Assembly (NCBI GenBank): GCA_017963875.1
Contig: JAGCTA010000542.1
Location: 1-11,675 of the forward strand
Length of the DNA: 11,675 nt
DNA from: Victivallales bacterium
Lineage (GTDB): Bacteria > Verrucomicrobiota > Lentisphaeria > Oligosphaerales > Oligosphaeraceae
Reading direction: 5' to 3'
Part shown: positions 1-8,400 of the stretch, one piece after another
Layout of the letters: each line of letters starts with the position of its first letter
Numbering within the stretch: the first letter of the stretch is position 1
Notes under the pieces: model-generated
The model's database searches: none
Seen by the model: the letters and a program-made list of their open reading frames with translations, nothing else
What the model was told of the DNA's origin: nothing
Translations under genes and position numbers: made by a program

Positions 1-27
1 GGTATATAACCCCGCTCATAGGTACTG

Positions 28-71
28 ATACATAACGCCCGCGCACTTTTTGGTACGCGGGCGTTGTGTAT
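28..71. repeat. Large intergenic hairpin with a 16-bp stem
   Basis: Bases 28-43 pair with 56-71 over 16 positions, with one G-T wobble and a 12-base loop (44-55). The core is GC-rich (CGCCCGCG / CGCGGGCG) and the outer part AT-rich. It lies about 115 bases beyond the stop of the minus-strand glycosidase gene. It could act as a factor-independent or processing hairpin for that transcript, but no T-tract follows it on either strand, so I label it a palindromic repeat rather than a terminator. Confidence 0.6.
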
Positions 72-78
72 TTATCAC

Positions 79-105
79 CCTGTGCTGGCGGCGCAGCCGC
101 CAGTT
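79..105. repeat. 27-bp palindromic repeat, copy 1
   Basis: A 27-base unit is found here and again, exactly, at 157-183. Its core is a perfect hairpin: CTGGCGGC, loop GCA, then GCCGCCAG (85-103). The unit resembles a REP-like intergenic element. It lies downstream of the minus-strand glycosidase and codes for nothing recognisable. Confidence 0.75.
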
Positions 106-156
106 GAAGGCGCTGCGGGCAAAAAAGGCCACTGGCACCACGCCACCACCCCTTGT

Positions 157-183
157 CCTGTGCTGGCGGCGCAGCCGCCAGTT
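157..183. repeat. 27-bp palindromic repeat, copy 2
   Basis: Exact second copy of the unit at 79-105, with the 8-bp stem and GCA loop at 163-181. It begins only two bases after the TAG stop of the minus-strand glycosidase (186-188, read on the minus strand), so the transcript would fold into a GC-rich hairpin immediately after the stop codon. This could protect the 3' end or help termination, but no T-run follows. Function is inference. Confidence 0.75.
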
Positions 184-185
184 TT

Positions 186-2948
186 CTAGCGTTCCAGCAA
201 GAAGATTCCCGTGGATCCAGCGGGAGCCTCCACTGTGCTCGTCTCCGCATCATAATCTACAAGGTTTCCCAAAATCAGCCGAGCCTTTACGCCCTTCGGC
301 AACACCAGCCGTTTCTTTCCCTCTGTCACTGCATTGAACACAATCAAGTCATTGCCAGTATACACTATGTCACTGCCCTCTTGATAGGAATGGACACCTG
401 CGCGGCGGAACATTTCCGAAAACAGCGTAATAGGAGGCGTCAGCGCGGCGGAAAAATAATCCGTGCGCCCATCTGAAGTCCGCGCCACGACAACTGGCAT
501 GTCACCATGACGTGCCACCACCGCATCGAATCCGCTTTCTGGCAAGAAATTCGGCACAGTTCCAAGGAATGCACGCCGTTCACCGCCGCCAAAAGCCTCT
601 TCGACGCGACAATTCAACGCCATCTTACCGTCATCTCGGCGTGCCTTGATACCTGTAATCTCCGCAATTCCGCCTGCATCAACTCGTTTTCCTGGCTTCA
701 GAACGCCTGGAGCATAGAACCACAGCGCTGATGCCTTTTCAGCATTCAGACGCTCTTTGATTTGCGCTCTCTGCTCATCATTCAGTTCAAAAGTATTCAT
801 GAAAACATAGAATTTATGCGGCGGAACAAGCCCAGGCGTCAGCAATTCATTCAATAACAACTGCTGATAGCAGACACCTGTCTTCGGCATGACGCGGCAC
901 GTCTCCGCAACGACAGCCCTGTGCACGCCATCTCCGACGTTGTTCGCAAGCCTCATCGCCGAATGCTCGTCGAACACGAGACAGACTTCTGGAACAATAA
1001 CTCCCGCAGGCTTTTCAGGCAGTCCCCGATATGCCTCAAGCAACCGCGAAATATGCTTGATAAGGATCGGCTCACGATACCAGCGTTCATGTAATTCCAT
1101 CCAATGGCCGCCTGCGCCGCGCACCATTGCCATGCCGAAGCCGCGGTCGATGCCGCTGAGTGTCGTCATGACCGTAACCCATCCACCGTTGCCCAACTGC
1201 CCCTGATCGAACACCGAATACTTGCGGTAGTCGAACTCGCAGACAGGAATCCCCCCAAGCATCGTCAATGATTCAGGAAGTTGCATGGTGCTGTCCGCAA
1301 AGCCAGGCGACCGCCAGCCGTACAGCGATGGCGCAAAGAACAAATCGCAGTCGCCAGACGAGACAACCTCATGCACGCCCAGGTGCCCGCTCGACTGGAA
1401 CTGGTTGAATGCCCGCGAAAACATCACAAGATAGCCATAGTACGCGCCGCTGAGCAACCGACGGTCCGTCTCCGCCTTGACGACGCCTGCAAACGTCCTA
1501 ATCGCCCTGGAGGACGTGCCATTGCGGAATTCGAAGAAATCGATGAGATTCTGGTGCTTTTCTGGATTGATGAAAATGCCATCGTCGCGTACATTCCATT
1601 CCTCAGGAGTAGGCAGGTCCGCATTTGCAGGGACGTCGCCGTACTTTCGTTTGAGGAAACTACGAAAGGCCGCCCTGTCCGCAGGGGCATATCCGCTGAA
1701 AATATTACGAAGTGGCCCGCCATACGGCTCATTGGGATACATCCATTCGCTTGTTTGGCCGTCGGCAAAAACGATGCCTATGACGCTGGAAGCCGCGCCG
1801 CTCGCACGCAGATGTGCAATCAATGCTCGGATGCCCGTCGGTACGTCCGTAAGGAACTGTTCCGAGGCAAATGTCTGATAATAGCCGTTGTAGTTCTTGC
1901 TCTCGCGGAACCATCCCATGCGCGAATCGGGGTATTTGTCAAGCCACCAGTCAGGCATGTAGGTCTTGCAGGTAATGATGATGTGAGCATCAGGCATCCG
2001 AGAGTGGACAATGGCGATCGCCTTGTCCAAACTCGCGAAATCAAATTGCTCGGGCCCAAGCCAAAAATCCCTCAGACCGTACCAGAAGCGCACGATGTTG
2101 CTTCCCGCCGCAGCAGCATTCGACACAAAATAGTCCTTGCTGTCGGACATCGCTACGAAACCAAACGGCAAATCAAAGTAGAATGGTGCAAGCCGACGTC
2201 CGTCTACCTCGAACCACGGGCGCTGTCCCGCATTGAGCAGTTTGACTCGCGGAAATTCCGCCGCCCCCGCGTGACCGTGGTTGAACGTGCAGGACGCCTC
2301 CCCCGCCAAGTTGAGGAACGTTGGATTAAGTGTCAGTCTCGTGTCATCTCCAAGCCCGAATGCCTCCATGGGTTTTATGTCAAGCCTCACGTGATTCCAC
2401 TCGTCGCTCTTCCATTGCCCAGAACGCGGAGCGAAATGGACAACGACATTGCGCTTGCGCCCCTGCCCGTCAGAAATCACCGCCGTCATTTCGCCAAAGT
2501 CTTCGACGGCTTTCTCTGGCATGATGTCAAACCCATCCTGCGTAAGATTTTGGATTTGTGATTTGACCATTGGCCCGATGTACTTGCAGTCCATACGGTC
2601 GCCCCAGATGCCCGTCGGCGGACGCGCGATTTCCACCGCCTGCCCTGTTTTCCCATTGTATTCCCAACGCCACGACTTATCGCTGGCAAGCCAAAACGCC
2701 TTGCCGTCTTCCATCTCCGCATAAAGTTCAAACAATAGCCCTCCATAACTCGTATAGTTCGTGACATCCGCCACAATGCGGTTTCCACCCGCCTTCAGCG
2801 CCGCCGTCACGTCGCTCTTTTCGCATTGCGCCCACTGGTCGTTCCCCTTGATGACCGTGCCGTTGATGACCAAAACTGGCATGTCGTCAGCCGTATAGCG
2901 CACCGCCGCATAGACGGGCTTCGAGAGCAACGTAAACTCGCGTGTCAT
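186..2948 (-). CDS. Glycoside hydrolase-like protein, C-terminal part (catalytic half of a split gene)
   Basis: This 920-residue frame is the catalytic half of a larger protein; the other half is the frame ending at 2973. The two are in the same frame, separated only by one TAG and eight codons. Residues ~1-125 look like the jelly-roll sugar-binding domain found at the N-terminus of GH2- and rhamnosidase-type enzymes (TREFTLLSKPVYAAV, VLVINGTVIKG). Residues ~245-600 look like a clan GH-A/GH42-like TIM barrel: E401 in DGQTSEWMYP is the candidate acid/base and E571 in GIPVCEFDYRKY the candidate nucleophile. Residues ~700-800 resemble the Rossmann-like trimerisation region of GH42. It has no signal peptide and no convincing ribosome-binding site before ATG 2948, so independent translation is doubtful. 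Substrate is unknown; beta-galactosidase-like activity is a guess from fold. The frame ends in TAG followed at once by a hairpin. Family placement was made by eye. Confidence 0.8.
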   Translation of the reverse strand: MTREFTLLSKPVYAAVRYTADDMPVLVINGTVIKGNDQWAQCEKSDVTAALKAGGNRIVADVTNYTSYGGLLFELYAEMEDGKAFWLASDKSWRWEYNGKTGQAVEIARPPTGIWGDRMDCKYIGPMVKSQIQNLTQDGFDIMPEKAVEDFGEMTAVISDGQGRKRNVVVHFAPRSGQWKSDEWNHVRLDIKPMEAFGLGDDTRLTLNPTFLNLAGEASCTFNHGHAGAAEFPRVKLLNAGQRPWFEVDGRRLAPFYFDLPFGFVAMSDSKDYFVSNAAAAGSNIVRFWYGLRDFWLGPEQFDFASLDKAIAIVHSRMPDAHIIITCKTYMPDWWLDKYPDSRMGWFRESKNYNGYYQTFASEQFLTDVPTGIRALIAHLRASGAASSVIGIVFADGQTSEWMYPNEPYGGPLRNIFSGYAPADRAAFRSFLKRKYGDVPANADLPTPEEWNVRDDGIFINPEKHQNLIDFFEFRNGTSSRAIRTFAGVVKAETDRRLLSGAYYGYLVMFSRAFNQFQSSGHLGVHEVVSSGDCDLFFAPSLYGWRSPGFADSTMQLPESLTMLGGIPVCEFDYRKYSVFDQGQLGNGGWVTVMTTLSGIDRGFGMAMVRGAGGHWMELHERWYREPILIKHISRLLEAYRGLPEKPAGVIVPEVCLVFDEHSAMRLANNVGDGVHRAVVAETCRVMPKTGVCYQQLLLNELLTPGLVPPHKFYVFMNTFELNDEQRAQIKERLNAEKASALWFYAPGVLKPGKRVDAGGIAEITGIKARRDDGKMALNCRVEEAFGGGERRAFLGTVPNFLPESGFDAVVARHGDMPVVVARTSDGRTDYFSAALTPPITLFSEMFRRAGVHSYQEGSDIVYTGNDLIVFNAVTEGKKRLVLPKGVKARLILGNLVDYDAETSTVEAPAGSTGIFLLER

Positions 2949-2972
2949 CCTGATAGTCGCGTCATTCGGTTT

Positions 2973-2975
2973 CTA
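2973..2975 (-). other. In-frame TAG interrupting the glycosidase gene
   Basis: Read on the minus strand, the codons run ...WIWCANE, TAG, KPNDATIR, MTREFTLLSK... without change of frame. In sugar-binding domains of this type a WIW-containing strand is followed after a short loop by a (R)xxFTL strand, and these two strands lie on opposite sides of the TAG. The stop therefore sits inside a domain, not between genes. A CAG-to-TAG or similar single substitution would explain it. A sequencing error or readthrough are alternatives. Confidence 0.85.
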
Positions 2976-4172
2976 CTCGTTCGCGCACCAAATCCAGTTG
3001 GCGTTCCAGAAGGCTTCGGGGACTTTGCCGCTGTACGGCAATTTCGTACATTGCAACAGCGGATAGCCCTCGCCGCCCTGATACGCCACTTTCGCCAACG
3101 CAGTCTCGTCAGGCGTATGGAACGTCAATTCGCCCTTCGACTTCAATGTCTTCAACGGCATACGACGTTCGTCAAACAACGTTAGGGAAACATCTGCAGG
3201 CGTCTTGCCCTTCCAGGTCAACCGATAATCCGCTGTCGGGCGAATCAACTCAATCTGCTTGTGCCCGCCCTTTGTGGCATTTGGAATCAGATTGTACACG
3301 GGCAAGGCGCGAATCTCGGTCACATGCATGGTCGATGGAGTAATGGAGTTCGTCTTGAACTCGAGTTCCGTAATTCGTCCCCGCCAATCGCGCCCACGCG
3401 TCATGTCAAACGACACCGTGCGAATCTCGCCTGACGGAATATTCGTCCTGCGCACAAATCCGCGCGACGAGTTGCCGTCCGCATCGACCGATGTATAATG
3501 CACCTCCAGACAACCGCCTTCTGGAGCCAATGAGACATCGATCTCAATTCCCCCAATGTCCGCCGCGCTCCAATCCAAAGGCCGTGAGCATCGCAAAAGC
3601 GTTGTGTAATGGACAAGTGCCCCAAGCGATGTCGCATCGTTGAACGTCTCCAATGCCCAGAGGAACTCCCAATCCGCCACCAGGCCCTCCCCGCTGAACG
3701 ACGTCTCCTTCATCGGCATGATTTCCTCAATCGTCACCTCGTGCGCCGTCACTTCGCCCTGCCCCCAGACGACAATGTGTGGGCGCAGTTTCTTCTCATC
3801 TTCTTTCGCAGTGAAGACCATGCTGACGACGCCGCTCTGGCGAAGTTCTTTCCTGGGAAACGGCGTCCGTTTGGCGCCAGGCATCGAAATCATCAGGCTT
3901 GCCCATGCTCCGCCAGAAATCTCCATTTTCGCGCTGACCCTGTAACTTTTCCCAGGAACAATGTCAACCAACGTGGGCTGTGTCACACCGAAAATCAAAA
4001 ATCCAGGCTCGTTTGTCTTGACGCCGTGGATGCGCCCCTTCGTCACTTCGCCGTGCCCTTCTCCCCCCTCATGCACGCTGGGCTTTCCCCAGTCGCGTGT
4101 TTCAAGAAGATTCTCCCGAGCCCAAAGTCCCGCGACAAAAATCATACACATAATGAAAACAAGTCTTTTCAT
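2973..4172 (-). CDS. Secreted carbohydrate-binding N-terminal part of the split glycosidase
   Basis: The start chosen is ATG 4172, because it gives a clean signal peptide (MKRLVFIMCMIFVAGLWA, probable cleavage before RENLL) and has AAAGGGAA a suitable distance upstream. An in-frame ATG at 4211 would add 13 residues that spoil the signal. From 4172 the product is 399 residues. Residues ~20-145 resemble a CBM4/9-type jelly roll (NLLETRDW, then DIVPGKSYRVSAKMEISGG). Residues ~155-290 look like a second beta-sandwich, and ~300-385 like a linker or Ig-like domain. The end, WNANWIWCANE, is the first strand of the sugar-binding domain that continues after the TAG. Without readthrough this would be an exported binding protein with no catalytic domain. 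With it the product would be about 1328 residues. No enzyme motif is visible in this half. Confidence 0.8.
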   Translation of the reverse strand: MKRLVFIMCMIFVAGLWARENLLETRDWGKPSVHEGGEGHGEVTKGRIHGVKTNEPGFLIFGVTQPTLVDIVPGKSYRVSAKMEISGGAWASLMISMPGAKRTPFPRKELRQSGVVSMVFTAKEDEKKLRPHIVVWGQGEVTAHEVTIEEIMPMKETSFSGEGLVADWEFLWALETFNDATSLGALVHYTTLLRCSRPLDWSAADIGGIEIDVSLAPEGGCLEVHYTSVDADGNSSRGFVRRTNIPSGEIRTVSFDMTRGRDWRGRITELEFKTNSITPSTMHVTEIRALPVYNLIPNATKGGHKQIELIRPTADYRLTWKGKTPADVSLTLFDERRMPLKTLKSKGELTFHTPDETALAKVAYQGGEGYPLLQCTKLPYSGKVPEAFWNANWIWCANE

Positions 4173-4250
4173 GGTCAGGATTCCCTTTTCCATCATTCGA
4201 TTTGCAAGCATAAAAAACTGTTGTATTATCTCTTGAACATAATGGGCTAC

Positions 4251-4278
4251 AAAATAACTCTTTTTTTATATTTGTCAA
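4251..4278 (-). promoter_or_regulatory. Possible sigma70-type promoter for the minus-strand glycosidase
   Basis: Reading leftward, a perfect TTGACA (4278-4273) is followed after 16 bases by TATTTT (4256-4251), in an A/T-rich stretch. Transcription would start near 4244, leaving a leader of about 70 bases before ATG 4172. The -10 box matches consensus at four of six positions. Motif-only evidence. Confidence 0.4.
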
Positions 4279-4290
4279 AAGCACAATCGC

Positions 4291-4320
4291 TTGAATATTA
4301 TTTGAAAAAAGGTAGATTAT
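4291..4320 (+). promoter_or_regulatory. Weak candidate promoter for the prepilin-like gene
   Basis: TTGAAT (4291-4296) and TAGATT (4313-4318) are 16 bases apart within the AT-rich part of the divergent intergenic region. Transcription from here would run through the hairpin array at 4362-4456 and give a leader of more than 200 bases before ATG 4540. Such boxes are common by chance in AT-rich DNA, so this is tentative. Confidence 0.25.
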
Positions 4321-4361
4321 TTAACATGCTCTATTTGAGATCATTCAAACGGCTTTGCTAA

Positions 4362-4456
4362 GACCCCGAAGGGGTCAAATATCAATAACCCCAGGTTGAG
4401 CGAAGCGAAACCTGGGTGGCGCAATTCTCTGCAGGATAACGACCTCGGAGAGGTCG
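4362..4456. repeat. Three-hairpin intergenic repeat element
   Basis: Three short hairpins lie in a row. GACCCC-gaa-GGGGTC is at 4362-4376. CCCAGGTT-11-base loop-AACCTGGG is at 4390-4416, with GAGCGAAGCGA in the loop. CGACCTC-gga-GAGGTCG is at 4440-4456. Arrays with this look (purine-loop GACC hairpins plus a CCCAGGTTxAGCGAAGCG hairpin) recur between genes in various gut bacteria; that comparison is from memory. The stretch is open in the + frame and continuous with the prepilin gene, but translating it would only give the repeat, so I exclude it from the coding sequence. It may be a dispersed REP-like element or a structured 5' leader. Confidence 0.7.
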
Positions 4457-4539
4457 AACCTACTCTCTTGGGGAATAGAGCGTTTGGAATTAGCCTGAAA
4501 CTTGACCATAATCAAATAAATACAAATGGAGAAAAAAAC

Positions 4540-5247
4540 ATGAAAAAGATTCTCTCATTCACCCTGATTGAACTTCTGGTGGTCATCGCCATCATCGCCA
4601 TTCTGGCGGCGATGCTGTTGCCAGCATTGAGCAAAGCCCGTGAAAAAGCAAAGGCAATCTCCTGCACAAGCAACCTCAAACAGTGTGGACTCGGCGCGCT
4701 CGTCTATGTACAGGACAACAAGGGCTATCTCTTTAAAATCCAATGGTCAACAGACAACCCATGGGGATACAACGCCAATGCAAATGCAAAGCAATACTTC
4801 CCCGACCGTAAATCTGTCATCTGCCCTGCAGGGAAAATGCCTGATTACAATGATACCTGGGATTGGCGCTACCGTTCATACGGAATCTTCCAAGGCAACG
4901 CTGGCAATTACCTCCATTTCGAAACCCAGACACCGCTTCCCGACGCTGAAAGCCTCTGGAGCGTCGCACGTGTCCAATATTTCAATGTCAAGACGCCGCC
5001 ATCAAACATGATTCTCTTTGCTGATTCCCTCCAAACTGCTGGGAAACAGAGTTATGTGTTCTATAATTGGTCTAGTTCCGCATGTCTTGTCACGAGACAT
5101 GCCAGCCGTGGCAATATCTGTTTCTTCGACGGTCATGTCGAGCCTATCGCCGCTCTTCAATATGACAACATGGTCAAGAAGGCTAGCAACAACATCGTCG
5201 TCTATCTGAACGATGACCCAAGCACCCTTGTCAGTTATGCGCACTAA
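4540..5247 (+). CDS. Prepilin-type N-terminal cleavage/methylation domain protein with H-X9-DG motif
   Basis: A 235-residue type II/IV pseudopilin-like protein. Residues 1-30 form the prepilin leader and hydrophobic helix (MKKILS, then [20 protein letters not shown]), with Glu at position 5 of the mature protein. Prepilin peptidase would cleave between S6 and F7; the -1 residue is Ser, not the canonical Gly. The C-terminal part carries the H-X9-DG signature (H187, then FFDGH with D197-G198) that defines this PVC-enriched family. The soluble middle ([18 protein letters not shown]) is typical of the family. Start at 4540 is set by GGAG at 4528-4531, eight bases before the ATG. It probably sits at the cell surface or in a pseudopilus-like assembly. 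The role is unknown for most members; its position between two glycosidase genes suggests, but does not show, a part in glycan handling. A terminator follows, so it seems monocistronic. Confidence 0.9.
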   Translation: MKKILSFTLIELLVVIAIIAILAAMLLPALSKAREKAKAISCTSNLKQCGLGALVYVQDNKGYLFKIQWSTDNPWGYNANANAKQYFPDRKSVICPAGKMPDYNDTWDWRYRSYGIFQGNAGNYLHFETQTPLPDAESLWSVARVQYFNVKTPPSNMILFADSLQTAGKQSYVFYNWSSSACLVTRHASRGNICFFDGHVEPIAALQYDNMVKKASNNIVVYLNDDPSTLVSYAH

Positions 5248-5321
5248 CGCATTCCAGGCATAAAACCGCCGCATGGACTTTGTATTCCTTCAACGTCCGT
5301 GTTTTTGTCAGCCAAGAAAAC

Positions 5322-5379
5322 AATGGCGATGTATCTCACAATAAATAAAAGTTGTTCATGATACATCGCCATTCTTTTT
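5322..5379 (+). terminator. Intrinsic terminator after the prepilin-like gene
   Basis: A perfect 14-bp stem pairs AATGGCGATGTATC (5322-5335) with GATACATCGCCATT (5360-5373) around a 24-base loop, followed directly by CTTTTT (5374-5379). It lies 75 bases after the prepilin stop and 53 bases before the next ATG. On the minus strand the stem is followed by GTTTTCTT, so it may also work weakly the other way. Confidence 0.8.
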
Positions 5380-5384
5380 ATAAT
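5379..5384 (+). promoter_or_regulatory. Possible -10 box of the 5432 gene
   Basis: TATAAT, a perfect -10 hexamer, begins at the last T of the terminator tract and lies 48 bases before ATG 5432. No good -35 box is visible at 16-18 bases upstream, where the terminator stem lies. If used, the 5432 gene would start its own transcript directly after the upstream terminator. Confidence 0.3.
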
Positions 5385-5431
5385 TATCTTCAAACAAAAC
5401 TTTCATCTTTGCCTTCAGATAGGAGGAATCT

Positions 5432-8400
5432 ATGCGCCATCGTTGTTTTCTCTTTGTTTCTTTCGTTTTGATGTGTGCTGCTTGCGTTGCGGCTCCGCTG
5501 AACATGACTGAAAATGAAAACGCATTCATCGTCACGGTTGACGGCGTTGACTACGCGCTCAACAAGAAGCCCATTCCACATTGGGGGAAAGGATATGTCC
5601 TAACTGTCGGAGACCCCGCCGACAAAAACACGTACGGGCCGTTGGTCGGCATTGACGACGAAGGGCAGAATCTCTGCAATTCGTCTATGGGAAATACATC
5701 TTTCAGCATCCTTGAAAATACGCCAGACTCCATCCGCATCCGTATGGTCTTTCCACTTTCCAAGGTTGACCGTCCAAAGGAAATTTCAAAATCGGCGGAG
5801 CAAATCTTCTACTTTACCTTTGCCTCTGGAATGCCTGGTGTCATCGCCGAATCGCGCATCCGCTGCCTCACAGACAAAATCCGCATCCACCTATATTCCT
5901 GCTCCGTTTCTTGTAATTTCGATTGCTACTATGACAAAAACGGAAACCGCACCGAATACGGCAAGGGCAACTGGCAAAACGTCGGCTTCAAGGAAGTCAC
6001 AGCTGAAAAGGCATCGGGGAAATATTTCTTCTATCCGACCATTGGCAGACTCCCAGGCCGCGGGCTGACAACACATGTCTGCTCCCAATGGCGCGAAAAA
6101 ACTCTTGAACTTGGCGAAACAGTCTCCATGAAAATCGCCTTCGGGAAAGTCCAATCCGTCGCCGACGGCGAGCGGCTAGTCGCTTTCCACAGTGCCGTCA
6201 ACAACCCGCCTGAAAAGCCGATGGAAGCCATCGTTGACGCAGGAATGGGAGAAATGAGCGCCACGCCCACGAAGAAACCAATTATCATCGGCAATTTTGA
6301 TGGATGGGAAGGCATCCCCTTGACTGTTGAACGGAACAAGGCAAATGATTACCGCCCCGCTGAAGCCAACACATGGAAAGGGCCTCATGACCTCAGTTTC
6401 AAGGCTTGGGCTGCGTTTGACAAGGATAACTTCTATCTGCGCATCAATGTTCGGGACGACCAGGTCGAGCAGACTGAAATCGGCACTGGCATCTGGGCTG
6501 GCGACTGCATCCAGATTGGAATCGACCCACTGTGCGAGAAATCCCTCTCGCCGAATCAGATATTGCTAGGCGTCTGCCCTATTCCGTCGCTCACTGTCTG
6601 CGGATGGAGCCACCCGAACCGCGATTACCTGCGGGGTGATTTGCTGGATGTCGTCCAATGTGCAGGACGCGTTGACAAAGGCGGCTATGAATGCGAAATG
6701 GCTATTCCGTGGTCTTTTTTGGCACCTTTTGAATTGGTTCGCGGCAAATTCGGCTTCAACATCGTTGTGCTGGATGGCGCCAACCGCTGGATGGGCATAA
6801 CAGACGGTATCGCGGGCGGCAAAGTTCCAGGATTATATAAGGACCTGCATTTCCGTGGGATGGAAGATTCTCTGTTCGCGGGTCAGAAGACGCCAAAGCC
6901 AGAGTTGCTGTTTCCGTCCAACATCATGCCAATGGACCAGAAAGTCAAACTGAGCGCATACGTCTATGTCAACGACCAGGACCTCCCCGCAGACATCTGC
7001 ATCGATTTCCCAGGTGGAGGCCATATCCAGAAACCTCTTGCCCGTGGCTTTAATTCCTTCCCGTGCACATTCCTCCCGTCCGAACTCAAGCGAGGCCAAG
7101 GAAAAGCCTCCGTGTACTTGCTTTCTAACGGCAAACAACTCTACAAACATGAATACGACGTCACCATGACTGACAAGACTTTGATTCTTGAAAAGGCAAA
7201 TGAACTTGAAGCCAAGGCCGCCAAACTGGAAACCGCCATATCTGACATCCAGACAAAGACAGGGAAATTCCCCGCATACCTCTCAAGCCGCGAATGGATT
7301 GCAAAATACTATGCGTCACGCGCACGAATGCTGGCAGGCTATGACGAGAAAGCATCAAATGCTCCCGCGAAGGAAAAACTCTACTACGCCACGCTCTCCA
7401 GAAACTTCCGAAACCTCATCTACTGCGATGCAATGGTGGACGACGGCCTGCGCGAAGCGGCTGAAATGCTTGCAGGCAAACGGATGGTTCTCGAAGTCCC
7501 CGTGCCGCCCAAAGGCATTCGTCCATTACCAACAAATGATGGCGGCTTTGCCATCGGCGACCAGGAATATTACTTCCTCGGCGGAAACACCTGGGGACTC
7601 GCCAATGAGGACTATCTCGACTATATCGCGGGCTCTGGCATGAACTTCTTCAATATGTTCAATTTGGGCAACAAACCTGAACCATGGTTTAAAATGACGA
7701 AGCACGCGGAAGACTTGGGCCTTTTCTTCAATCGTCGGACATGCATGATGGCGTATGGCAAAGGCAATTACTATTGTGTAGAAGAATTGACCAAGGCTCC
7801 GTTTGTCTCCATTGAAAATCAGGCACCCTCATCCTATACGGGAACAGGAACTCCATGGGAGCCGTCGCCAAATCTGCTATATGTCATCGGCTCGGAGGAA
7901 GGCACGCCTGTTCCCGTCATGACGGGTGATCCAAAATTCACAAAAGAACAACTGACAGAACGTTATGCACAGCAGTTCACAGAATATCTCGGCAAGAAAT
8001 TCGGCACAGTCGAGGAACTGAACAGACGGGCAGGAAGTTCATTCGCCAGTTTTGAAGATGCCGCTAAGTTCGGCAAGGGATTGAACTGCTCTCCCCTTAA
8101 GTATGAACACTACCTGTGCTTTGCCCCGCAACTTGCCGAGGCTGAAAAAATCTGCACGGACAATCTCCGCAGACTATGGAAGCGCCCCGTCAGCACGCAT
8201 TACTCTGGACTTAATTTCAATACGTATGACACATTGGCAGGAATGGGCAACTACGAACACCATTGGGCCTCTTTTGACCTGCCTGGATTCGACAGCGGCA
8301 CAGGTTCCGAACACAAGGAATTCGCCATGAATTTTGGCGGCACTGGGCTGCTTCTCGTGGACTTGAGCCGTTCGCTCTACCCTGAACGCACATGCGTCAA

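Noticed and set aside
79..183. CRISPR-like array from the two 27-base repeats
   Set aside because: Only two copies, each a self-complementary palindrome with one 51-base gap, and no cas genes nearby; a REP-like element fits better.
1281..2561. Long plus-strand open frame (426 codons) opposite the glycosidase
   Set aside because: It is a shadow of the minus-strand gene: Arg- and Pro-rich with no domain pattern or ribosome-binding site, while the minus frame has clear glycosidase motifs.
186..2948. The catalytic half as an independent gene starting at ATG 2948
   Set aside because: No ribosome-binding site, no signal peptide, and its first strand completes a domain begun in the upstream frame, so a split gene is more likely.
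2973..2975. Genome-wide amber recoding as the explanation of the interior TAG
   Set aside because: Only one interior TAG is seen, and the same gene ends in a TAG followed immediately by a hairpin; a single mutation or error is simpler, though recoding cannot be excluded from one window.
3609..4361. Plus-strand open frame of 250 codons opposite the start of the glycosidase gene
   Set aside because: Composition is low quality, it runs through the signal-peptide region and an AT-rich promoter zone of the minus-strand gene, and it shows no domain.
4396..4539. N-terminal extension of the prepilin gene by 48 codons
   Set aside because: It would translate the hairpin repeat and put residues before the prepilin leader, and ATG 4540 has a good GGAG site.
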